A stretch of 64,000 bases of DNA, taken from JBLMZI01 sp050258755 (GTDB lineage Bacteria > Bacillota > Syntrophomonadia > Syntrophomonadales > DTU052). The notes beneath the pieces were generated by a model that searched no databases, was not told the DNA's origin, and saw nothing but the letters and a program-made list of their open reading frames with translations. The DNA is taken from contig JBLMZI010000002.1 in the NCBI GenBank assembly GCA_050258755.1, positions 186,001 to 250,000 on the forward strand, given 5' to 3'. Numbering within the stretch: the stretch's first letter is position 1; each line of letters begins with the position of its first letter. Below, one piece after another: positions 34,777-42,359 of the stretch. A program made the position numbers and the translations under genes.

Positions 34777-35721
34777 CTATTTCTTCGCTTTTCTGGCGAT
34801 AGTAATTTCTGCAATTTCGGCAAGATGCGCGGCCGTAAGGCCATAATGCCGGAGCAGTTCGTCCGGCGTTCCCGACTGCCCAAAGGTGTCATCAACCCCG
34901 AGCCGGGTAACCAGAACCGGGAAAGTGCCGCTGACCGCCTCGGCAACCGCGCTTCCAAGCCCTCCGATGACACTGTGTTCTTCGGCGGTAACCAGACAGC
35001 CGGTTTTGCGCGCCAGCGCTTCCAGGGCCTCAGTGTCCAGCGGTTTGATGGTATGCATATCCAGCACCGCAGCGGAAATCCCTTTTTCGGCCAGAAGATC
35101 GGCAGCCTGCAGGGCTTCCCAGACCATCATGCCGCAGGCAACGATCCCAACGTCGGTTCCTTCCCGCAGCAGATTGGCTTTGCCCAGTTCAAATTTCCGG
35201 CCCGCTTCATAGATCACCGGAACCGAAGGCCGACCAAGCCTGAGATAGACCGGGCCGGGGGTCTCGTAGGCCGCCTTGACCGCCCATTCGGCGGTTACGG
35301 CATCGGCCGGAACGATCACTTTCATATTGGGCAAAACCCGCATAATGGCAATATCCTCAATGGACTGGTGGGACCCGCCGTCCTCTCCGACCGTCAGCCC
35401 GGCATGGGTCGCGGCGATTTTGACGTTCACGCGGGCATAGGCCACGGCGTTGCGCACGATTTCATACGATCGGCCCACCGCAAAAATCGCGAAGCTGCTG
35501 GCAAAAACCACCTTACCGGTGGTCGCCAGGCCGGCCGCGGCAGCGATCATATTCTGTTCCGCAATCCCCATATTATAGAACCGTTCAGGATACGCCTTTG
35601 CAAAATCAACCGTCTTGGTGGATTTGGTCAGATCGGCATCCAGTACGACAACATCGGCGTGTTCCCCGCCCAAAGCCTTCAGCGCTTTGCCGTAGGCGTC
35701 CCGGGTTGCGATTTTTTCCAT
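34777..35721 (-). CDS. Transketolase, C-terminal subunit
   Basis: One half of a split transketolase (314 aa), carrying the pyrimidine-binding domain (MGIAEQNMIAAAAGLAT, with the conserved Glu; THAGLTVGEDGGSHQSIED) and the C-terminal transketolase domain (TVIKPLDTEAL-like TIKPLDTEALEAL, TAEEHSVIGGLGSAVAE). ATG at 35721 with GGAGG upstream. The N-terminal subunit gene is 35 bp upstream. Together they transfer two-carbon units in the pentose phosphate pathway using thiamine diphosphate. Confidence 0.94.
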   Translation of the reverse strand: MEKIATRDAYGKALKALGGEHADVVVLDADLTKSTKTVDFAKAYPERFYNMGIAEQNMIAAAAGLATTGKVVFASSFAIFAVGRSYEIVRNAVAYARVNVKIAATHAGLTVGEDGGSHQSIEDIAIMRVLPNMKVIVPADAVTAEWAVKAAYETPGPVYLRLGRPSVPVIYEAGRKFELGKANLLREGTDVGIVACGMMVWEALQAADLLAEKGISAAVLDMHTIKPLDTEALEALARKTGCLVTAEEHSVIGGLGSAVAEAVSGTFPVLVTRLGVDDTFGQSGTPDELLRHYGLTAAHLAEIAEITIARKAKK

Positions 35722-35756
35722 GCTTCAAATCCTCCATCGTTACAGGAATTGATTCT

Positions 35757-36602
35757 CTACTTCGTGAGTTCGGTCATGGCCTGGTCCCGCTGTTCCTTGC
35801 TTGGCGCCTTGCCATGCCAGTCCGCCTGGTCCTCCATAAACGAAACGCCTTTGCCCTTCGTGGTCCGGGCGATAATCGCGGTCGGTCTGCCTTTGGTCCG
35901 GCGCGCCTCGTCGAGCGCCGCCGTGATCTGCAGCATATCGTGGCCGTCGATCACAATCGTATGCCAATTGAAAGCGACAAATTTAGGACCAATCGGATTG
36001 GGTGACAAGACCTTTTCCGTTGGCCCGTCAATCTGGAGTCCGTTACAGTCGACAAACGCAACCAGATTGTCCAGCCGGTAATGCGCGGCCGCCATGACGG
36101 CTTCCCAGACCAGGCCTTCCTGAAGCTCGCCATCCCCGAGCAGCACATAGACCCGGGCGTCCCGCTGATCCTGCTGCAGCCCGAGAGCCATGCCCAGGGC
36201 CCAGCCTATCCCCTGGCCGAGCGATCCGGTGGATGCCTCAACCCCTGGGCATTTGCGCATATCCGGGTGTCCCTGCAGCGGGCTGCCGAGCTTGCGCAGC
36301 GAAGGCAGCAAGTCCCGCTCGATAAAGCCTTTTTCGGCCAACGCCGCATACAACACCGGCACCGCATGCCCCTTTGACAAAACAAATCGATCGCGTTCCT
36401 CCCAGTCCGGGCGGCTCGGATCGACCCTCATTTCCCAAAAATACAGTGCGGTCACTATATCCGCAGCTGACAGTGAACCCCCGGGATGACCCGAGTTAGC
36501 TTCGGTCAGCATATTCACGATGTCGCAGCGAATGCGCCGTGCGGTTTTTTCCAGAGCCCGAATGGTCAGCTCGTCCCGCTGCCGCCGATCGGTGGTTTCC
36601 AA
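35757..36602 (-). CDS. Transketolase, N-terminal subunit
   Basis: Thiamine-diphosphate-binding half of the split enzyme, 281 aa. Seen: ANSGHPGGSLSAADI, DRFVLSKGHAVPVLY, TGSLGQGIGWALGMAL, and the diphosphate motif LGDGELQEGLVWEAVMAAAHYRLDN in part (GDGELQEG...N). TTG at 36602 has AAGGAGG eight bases upstream. Split transketolases are common in anaerobic Firmicutes and archaea. The C-terminal half follows at once. Confidence 0.94.
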   Translation of the reverse strand: METTDRRQRDELTIRALEKTARRIRCDIVNMLTEANSGHPGGSLSAADIVTALYFWEMRVDPSRPDWEERDRFVLSKGHAVPVLYAALAEKGFIERDLLPSLRKLGSPLQGHPDMRKCPGVEASTGSLGQGIGWALGMALGLQQDQRDARVYVLLGDGELQEGLVWEAVMAAAHYRLDNLVAFVDCNGLQIDGPTEKVLSPNPIGPKFVAFNWHTIVIDGHDMLQITAALDEARRTKGRPTAIIARTTKGKGVSFMEDQADWHGKAPSKEQRDQAMTELTK

Positions 36603-36661
36603 AATCGCATCCTCCTTCGTTCCTCGCCAATTTCTCTTTCAACTTTTCCCGGAACAATTAC

Positions 36662-36670
36662 AATATAGCA
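36662..36670 (-). promoter_or_regulatory. Extended -10 promoter of the transketolase genes
   Basis: TGC followed by TATATT on the minus strand (36670-36662), about 60 bp ahead of the TTG at 36602. The -35 region is poor. A GC-rich hairpin with a run of T (GCGGA / TCCGC, near 36700-36725) upstream may end prfB transcripts. Confidence 0.45.
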
Positions 36671-36768
36671 TAAAATTCGACCGGTTCTGCCGCGAACCAG
36701 CGGAAAAAATATCCGCGCCCCGAAAAGACGGCCCACGGATCGACGGTTGTTCTTCTATTGGAAACGGT

Positions 36769-37888
36769 CTACTCTTCCTCGCGCAGTGCGTTTTCCGCCT
36801 CAGCATGAAGATACGCCGAAATCAGCGGTTCGATCTCGCCGTTCAGGACCGCCTCCACATTACCGATTTCAACCCCGGTACGGTGATCCTTCACCAGGCT
36901 GAACGGATTCAGGGTGTAACTGCGGATCTGGCTGCCCCAGGCGATATCCTTATGCTCGCCTTTCAGCTTCTGCGCGTTCTCCTCCTGCTGCCGCTGGTGC
37001 AGTTCGAATAACCTGGCTTGCAGGATTTTCATCGCTTTGTCTTTATTGGCATGCTGGGAGCGTTCATTCTGGCACTGCACCACCACGCCGGACGGCAGAT
37101 GGGTGATGCGCACCGCGGAATCGGTCTTATTGACATGCTGGCCACCGGCCCCGCCGGACCGGTAGGTATCGATTTTGAGGTCATCAGGATTGATTTCCGC
37201 CTGGCCCTCGTCCGGGAGTTCCGGCAAAACGACCACCTGCGCAAAACTGGTATGCCGGCGGCCGGAGGCGTCAAAGGGCGATACCCGGACCAGCCGGTGC
37301 ACGCCCCGCTCACACTTCATTTTGCCATAGGCATGTTTCCCGCGAACCAGAAAGGTCGTGCTTTTAATCCCGGCCTCGTCGCCCGGAAGCAGGTCCCATA
37401 CCTCGCAGCCGCTCAGGTAATTCTCGGCATAACGGGTATACATACGCAGCAGCATCTCCACCCAATCCTGGGCATCGGTGCCCCCCGCGCCCGAATGGAG
37501 CGATACGATGGCATTGTTTTTGTCGTACTCGCCGGAAAAAAGAAATGTCAGTTCATAGTCCTCAAACTGTGTGAAAAGCCGCTCGATCTCACCCGCGGTT
37601 TCCGCGTAAAGTTCCTCGTCCGCTTCGCGCTGGGCCATCTGCAGCAGAGTTTTCAGGTCGGAGGCTTCGGTCTGAAGCCGGTTATGGGTTTCCAGGGTTT
37701 CTCTGAGATCGCTGATTCGGCGCAGAATGCGCTGGGCTTCCCGGTTGTCGTCCCAGAAATCCGGCGCTACAGTATGTTTCTCCAGGGTTTCAATCTCCTG
37801 TGCAATCGCCTCGAGGTCAAAGAGACCTCCCGATTTCAACCAGGCGCGTTTCCATCTGTTCGGCAGCTGCCCGGGGATCTTCTAACAT
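36769..37888 (-). CDS. prfB: Peptide chain release factor 2 with programmed +1 frameshift
   Basis: Recognises UGA and UAA stop codons. Translation starts at ATG 37888 (GGAGGAGAAAGG upstream), runs 23 codons to CTT, meets TGA at 37819-37817, and must skip one base (T at 37819) to read GAC onward; the joined product is 372 aa. The slip site is GGGAGG-TCT-CTT-TGA-C, with the internal Shine-Dalgarno-like stretch at the classical spacing. Later motifs: YRSGGAGGQHVNKTDSAVRITH (part: SGGAGGQHVNKTD), with GGQ for peptide release, and the anticodon-like SPFDASGRRHTSFA region. The in-frame stop is regulatory, so this is not a pseudogene. Confidence 0.97.
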
Positions 37889-37924
37889 AAGCCTTTCTCC
37901 TCCTTTATACGATTCAAAGCAAGG

Positions 37925-37948
37925 AAACAGGGGGCATTCCCCCTGTTT
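37925..37948 (-). terminator. Strong hairpin between motB and prfB
   Basis: AAACAGGGGG and CCCCCTGTTT form a perfect 10-bp stem with a four-base loop, between the motB stop (37983) and the prfB start (37888). The downstream tail (CCTTGCTTTG) is only moderately T-rich, so it may be a partial terminator or an RNA stabiliser. Confidence 0.65.
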
Positions 37949-37982
37949 GCTGTAAACGTTCCCGTTCTGCTTTCGTTCTAAT

Positions 37983-38810
37983 CTACTGTCCCGAACCGGC
38001 CGGACTTGTCGCGGTAAAACCGGTCGTCGACGGTTTGGGCGGTTCAAAATAATCGTATTTGTATTTCAGGATCACGATATCGACCCGGCGGTTAATCTGC
38101 CGGTCGGCACTGGTGTCATTCGGCACCAGCGGCCGGTATTCGCCATAGCCGGTGGCCGAAATCCGATCCGGGGCAATCTTGGAATCCTCGCACAGCACAT
38201 GGGCCACGCTGGTGGCCCGCATCACGGACAGCTCCCAGTTGGACGGAAACTGCGCGGTATGAATCGGCCGGTTATCTGTATGCCCCTCGACCCGGACGTA
38301 GTTCTTGACATCAGCGAGCGTACTTCCGATCATGCGGACAAGATTCCGGGCTTCGGGACTCAGCTCGGCCGAACCGGATGCGAACAGCAGCGTATCCTTG
38401 ATGCTAATCACCAGCCCTCGCTCCTGCTCGGTGACCACAATTTTGACCGATACCCCGGGACCCAGTTTCTCCTTGATTTTTTTCACGTCCTGCTCCACCT
38501 GTTTCATGGCGTTTTCGCCATTGCCTTTTCCGGGCGGGTCGGGAACCTGGGTTCCGGACTGCCCCTGGGCCATGGAGGGACCTTGCGCGTTCATCATGGA
38601 ACTGCCGGCCGTGTCCAGAATGGAAGGCGATTGCCCGGCCAGCACCTGACTCAGCGAGGTCGCCACCTGCTGAAATTTTTTGGCATCCACCACGCTTAGG
38701 CTGTACATGATGATAAAGAAAATCATTAATAGCGTGATCAGGTCAGCATAAGTAAGCAGCCATCGCTCTGCGTTTTCGGCCTTTTCCGGTTCCTTTTTCC
38801 GCTTGGCCAT
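37983..38810 (-). CDS. motB: Flagellar motor stator protein MotB
   Basis: Peptidoglycan-anchored stator subunit, 275 aa. One N-terminal membrane helix carries the ion-binding Asp in LLTYADLITLLMIFFIIMYS (partial: TYADLITLLMIFF). A flexible linker rich in Gly, Pro and Gln (about 60-100) is followed by an OmpA-type peptidoglycan-binding domain (VEGHTDNRPI, NWELSVMRATSVAHVL, GYGEYRPLVPN, NRRVDIVIL). The ATG directly follows the motA stop (TAA ATG). It works with MotA to drive the flagellum by ion flow. Confidence 0.96.
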   Translation of the reverse strand: MAKRKKEPEKAENAERWLLTYADLITLLMIFFIIMYSLSVVDAKKFQQVATSLSQVLAGQSPSILDTAGSSMMNAQGPSMAQGQSGTQVPDPPGKGNGENAMKQVEQDVKKIKEKLGPGVSVKIVVTEQERGLVISIKDTLLFASGSAELSPEARNLVRMIGSTLADVKNYVRVEGHTDNRPIHTAQFPSNWELSVMRATSVAHVLCEDSKIAPDRISATGYGEYRPLVPNDTSADRQINRRVDIVILKYKYDYFEPPKPSTTGFTATSPAGSGQ

Positions 38811-39599
38811 TTAGCGTTCCTCCGCTTCCTTCTCGCTGGTTTGAGCCACTTTCGCGTCTTCCGGTACAAAGGTCATCAGTTTTTCTTTAATAACCCGCGG
38901 ATTCTCACCGGCCTGGATGGAAAGGATCCCTTCCAGAATCATTTCCATGATGGCGGCATCACGCATGGATTTCACCTTGATCTTATTCGAAAACGGCAGC
39001 CAGCACAGGTTAGCAAACGAAACGCCGTACAAGGTGGCAACGAACGCAACCGCGATGGCCGGTCCCAGGTTACTCGGGTCGGACAGGTTTCCAAGCACAT
39101 GGACCAGACCCATAACAGTCCCGATAATACCCATCGTGGGAGAGTAGCCGCCCGCTGCGGCAAAGATTTCAACCCCGACTTTGAGCCGGGCTTCGGCCGC
39201 TCCGATTTCCATCTCCAGCATACTGCGGGTCAGTTCCGGGTCGGTACCGTCAATAACCAGCTGCAATCCGCGGCGCAAAAACTGGTTGTCCATTTCGGCA
39301 AGAGCGCTTTCCAGGCTTAACAGACCTTCTCGTCGGGCTTTATCGGCCGTTTCAACCAGCTGTTCCACGGTCCCGAGAAAATCAATATGGGTTTCCGTGA
39401 ATATCATCTTGAAGAAGCTCGGCAGGGTCTTAAGCTCTTCCATGGTGAAGCTGATGACAACCGCGCCGATCGTACCGCCAAACACGATCATCCCGGCGGT
39501 GAGTACCAGCAGCGACGTGAAATTGCCGCCTTCCATGACGAACGCGCCAATCATCATGCCAAAGCCGAATATTAGCCCTATGATCGTTGAAAGGTCCAT
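38811..39599 (-). CDS. motA: Flagellar motor stator protein MotA
   Basis: Four-helix stator subunit, 262 aa. Helices lie at about residues 3-20, 30-52, 150-170 and 180-200, with the cytoplasmic loop between helices 2 and 3 (ADKARREGLLSLE, conserved Arg and Glu). The conserved GGYSPTMGIIGTVMGLVHVL segment (partial: SPTMGIIGTVMGLVHVL) forms part of the ion path. ATG at 39599 shares a base with the secA stop (TAATG). motB follows directly. Confidence 0.96.
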   Translation of the reverse strand: MDLSTIIGLIFGFGMMIGAFVMEGGNFTSLLVLTAGMIVFGGTIGAVVISFTMEELKTLPSFFKMIFTETHIDFLGTVEQLVETADKARREGLLSLESALAEMDNQFLRRGLQLVIDGTDPELTRSMLEMEIGAAEARLKVGVEIFAAAGGYSPTMGIIGTVMGLVHVLGNLSDPSNLGPAIAVAFVATLYGVSFANLCWLPFSNKIKVKSMRDAAIMEMILEGILSIQAGENPRVIKEKLMTFVPEDAKVAQTSEKEAEER

Positions 39600-42097
39600 T
39601 AGCTAACCCCACTCCCACAACACTTTTTGTATTTTTTCCCGCTCCCGCAGGGGCACAGGTCGTTCCGACCGATCTTATCGCCGACCTTGACCGGGGTCCG
39701 CGCCGCGTCTTCGTCGCGGTTTTCATGCATGACGCGTTCTTCCTGCTGGACAACCACCCGCACCCGGTACATGAACCGGACCACATCTTCGCGGATGCTC
39801 TGAATCATGCCATTGAACGCGTCAAACGCTTCAAACTTGTATTCCTGCAGCGGGTCGCGCTGCCCGTAGGCCCGAAGGTTGATCCCTTCACGGAGCTGAT
39901 CCATGCCATCAATGTGATCCATCCATTTTTCATCGATCACCCGAAGCATGACCGCCCGCTCCAGTTCCCGCATGGTTTCTTCGCCGAGCTCCGCTTCGCG
40001 GGCATTGTACATCCGCTCCGCTTCCTCAATCAGGAATTCGGTGACCTGTTTGCGGGTCCGTCCTTTTAAGCTTTCCGGCGTCAAATCCGGCAGGGGTACG
40101 AAATTCTGTTCAATAAAGCCGATCAAGCCGGGGAGATCCCATTCATCGGCATATTTGCGTTCCCCGGCGAACATTGCTACCGTGCTGTCCGCCACCTGCT
40201 CGATCATGTCGATGACGGTATCGCGCAGGTTTTCCCCGGTCAGCACCTTGCGGCGCTCCCGGTAAATCACTTCACGCTGCTGGTTGATCACGTCATCGTA
40301 TTCAAGGACGTGTTTCCGGATATCAAAGTTGCGGTTTTCCACTTTCTTCTGCGCATTTTCGATCGCCCGGGAAATCAGCCGGTTTTCGATCGGCATGGTG
40401 TCGTCCATACCGAGCCGGTCCAGGATGCCCTCAATGTTTTCGGAACCGAAAAGACGCATCAGATCGTCTTCCAGACTCACATAAAACCGTGACTGTCCCG
40501 GATCGCCCTGACGGCCCGACCGCCCGCGCAGCTGGTTGTCAATCCGGCGCGCTTCGTGCCGCTCGGTCCCAAGCACGTATAGCCCGCCATAGTCACGCAC
40601 GCCTTCCCCCAAAACGATGTCGGTCCCGCGGCCGGCCATGTTGGTGGCGATGGTCACGGTTCCCGCCTGCCCGGCCTGGGCGATGATCTGCGCCTCTTTT
40701 TCATGATGCTTGGCATTCAGCACCTGGTGCGGAACGCCCCGCTTGGATAGCAGCTGGCTTAAGGCTTCCGATTTTTCAATCGAAATGGTCCCGACCAGCA
40801 CGGGCTGCTGACGTTTGTGGCATTCGACGATGTCTTCGACCACGGCGTTAAACTTGCCGCGCTCGCTGCGGTAGACCACGTCCGCCTGGTCGCGCCGGAC
40901 CATTGGCATATTGGTCGGGATGACCACAACGTCCATCCCATAGATTTTTTTGAATTCCTGTTCTTCGGTTTCGGCTGTACCGGTCATCCCGGCCAGCTTC
41001 TTATACATGCGGAAATAGTTCTGGAAGGTGATCGTCGCGAGGGTCTGGGACTCCCGTTCGATCCGGACCCCTTCCTTGGCCTCGATCGCCTGATGCAGCC
41101 CGTCGCTGTAACGCCGTCCGAACATCAGACGCCCGGTGAACTCGTCCACAATAATAATCTTGCCGTCTTTGACGACATAATCCACATCGCGCTTCATCAG
41201 CGCGTGGGCTCTGAGACCCTGATTGATATGGTGCGCCAGCTCCAGGTTCTGATCATCCGCCAGATTGGCGACGCCGAAGCCCTTTTCGGCCTTCGCCAGA
41301 CCGGCATCGGTCAGGGTCACGAGGTGCTGCTTTTCATCCACTTTATAGTCCTCTTCATCCGCCATTTTGGGGATGAAGCGGGCAATCCGCTGGTAAAGGT
41401 CGGTCGGCTTGTCAGCCTCACCGGAAATAATCAACGGGGTCCGCGCCTCGTCAATCAGGATGGAGTCCACCTCGTCGACGATCGCGAAATTCAGATCGCG
41501 CTGTACCATATGTTCGCCGCTGACGACCATATTGTCACGCAGGTAATCGAAACCATATTCGTTGTTGGTTCCATAAGTGATGTCCGCCGCGTAGCCCTCG
41601 CGCCGTTCATCGTACTCTAAACCATGCACGATCAGGCCAACGGAGAGACCGAGCATCTGGTACACCGGAGCCATCCATTCCGAGTCGCGCGTGGCCAGGT
41701 AATCGTTGACAGTCACAACGTGAACGCCCTTGCCTTCCAGCGCGTTCAGGTAGGCTGGCAGGGTCGCCACCAGGGTTTTCCCTTCCCCGGTTTTCATCTC
41801 TGAAATCCGGCCCTGATGCAGCACCATGCCGCCGATCATCTGGACGTCAAAATGGCGAAGCCCGATGCTCCGGCGCGACGCCTCGCGCACCGCCGCAAAT
41901 GCCTCGGGCAGCAGCTCGTCCAGGGTTTCGCCTTCCTGCAGCCGGCTTCGGAACTCAACCGTTTTGGCGCCGAGCTCCGCGTCCGTTAATGCCTGCATCG
42001 AAGGTTCCAGATCGTTTATAATATCGACAATTCTGTATAATTTCTTTACTTCCCTTTTGTTGTCATCAAAAAGGTTTTTAATAAATCCAACCACCAT
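39599..42097 (-). CDS. secA: Preprotein translocase ATPase SecA
   Basis: Motor of Sec-dependent export, 832 aa. Seen: MKTGEGKTLVATLPAYLNAL (Walker A, partial), VNDYLATRDSEWM, FAIVDEVDSILIDEARTPLI in part (Walker B DEVD), the preprotein cross-linking domain, AGRGTDIVLGEGV, QLRGRSGRQGDPG, and the C-terminal zinc-binding CPCGSGKKYKKCC that contacts SecB or lipids. ATG at 42097 with GGAGAGGG upstream; an upstream TTG has no site. motA overlaps its stop by one base, a pairing that would tie stator synthesis to export. Confidence 0.97.
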   Translation of the reverse strand: MVVGFIKNLFDDNKREVKKLYRIVDIINDLEPSMQALTDAELGAKTVEFRSRLQEGETLDELLPEAFAAVREASRRSIGLRHFDVQMIGGMVLHQGRISEMKTGEGKTLVATLPAYLNALEGKGVHVVTVNDYLATRDSEWMAPVYQMLGLSVGLIVHGLEYDERREGYAADITYGTNNEYGFDYLRDNMVVSGEHMVQRDLNFAIVDEVDSILIDEARTPLIISGEADKPTDLYQRIARFIPKMADEEDYKVDEKQHLVTLTDAGLAKAEKGFGVANLADDQNLELAHHINQGLRAHALMKRDVDYVVKDGKIIIVDEFTGRLMFGRRYSDGLHQAIEAKEGVRIERESQTLATITFQNYFRMYKKLAGMTGTAETEEQEFKKIYGMDVVVIPTNMPMVRRDQADVVYRSERGKFNAVVEDIVECHKRQQPVLVGTISIEKSEALSQLLSKRGVPHQVLNAKHHEKEAQIIAQAGQAGTVTIATNMAGRGTDIVLGEGVRDYGGLYVLGTERHEARRIDNQLRGRSGRQGDPGQSRFYVSLEDDLMRLFGSENIEGILDRLGMDDTMPIENRLISRAIENAQKKVENRNFDIRKHVLEYDDVINQQREVIYRERRKVLTGENLRDTVIDMIEQVADSTVAMFAGERKYADEWDLPGLIGFIEQNFVPLPDLTPESLKGRTRKQVTEFLIEEAERMYNAREAELGEETMRELERAVMLRVIDEKWMDHIDGMDQLREGINLRAYGQRDPLQEYKFEAFDAFNGMIQSIREDVVRFMYRVRVVVQQEERVMHENRDEDAARTPVKVGDKIGRNDLCPCGSGKKYKKCCGSGVS

Positions 42098-42165
42098 AAT
42101 TAAATTCCCTCTCCATCCTCTCAATCGAACCGCTTTATTGATTACGGCAAATCGATCTTTTTTCT

Positions 42166-42204
42166 TTCCATATGCCCGCTTCGTATTGATTCGTACATAT
42201 GGAA
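42166..42204. promoter_or_regulatory. Inverted repeat upstream of secA
   Basis: TTCCATATG (42166-42174) and CATATGGAA (42196-42204) are perfect 9-bp inverted arms around a 21-bp centre that itself contains TTCGT twice. No T-run follows on the minus strand. It lies about 70-105 bp before the secA ATG, so a protein-binding site is possible. Confidence 0.4.
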
Positions 42205-42232
42205 AAGGAACCTCTAAGAAGGTCCCCTCTAT
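42202..42232 (-). terminator. Probable terminator after the chemoreceptor gene
   Basis: On the minus strand GGGACCT and AGGTTCC (one mismatch) flank a short loop and are followed by TTTTCC, about 130 bp past the receptor stop at 42360. Confidence 0.5.
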
Positions 42233-42359
42233 TCTATACTATCCGATACCCTGCCGTCATGCCTTTCAAGCCGGGTTTCCCAGGGTAATCCCAGGAAATT
42301 CGGGCATCGATCCGTCTGGAAAAAGTTCCTCGCGGACCAAAATAAATCCCATATGGCGG

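Noticed and set aside
37817..37819. In-frame TGA near the start of prfB, as a sign of a pseudogene
   Set aside because: The surrounding slip site shows it is the known programmed frameshift.
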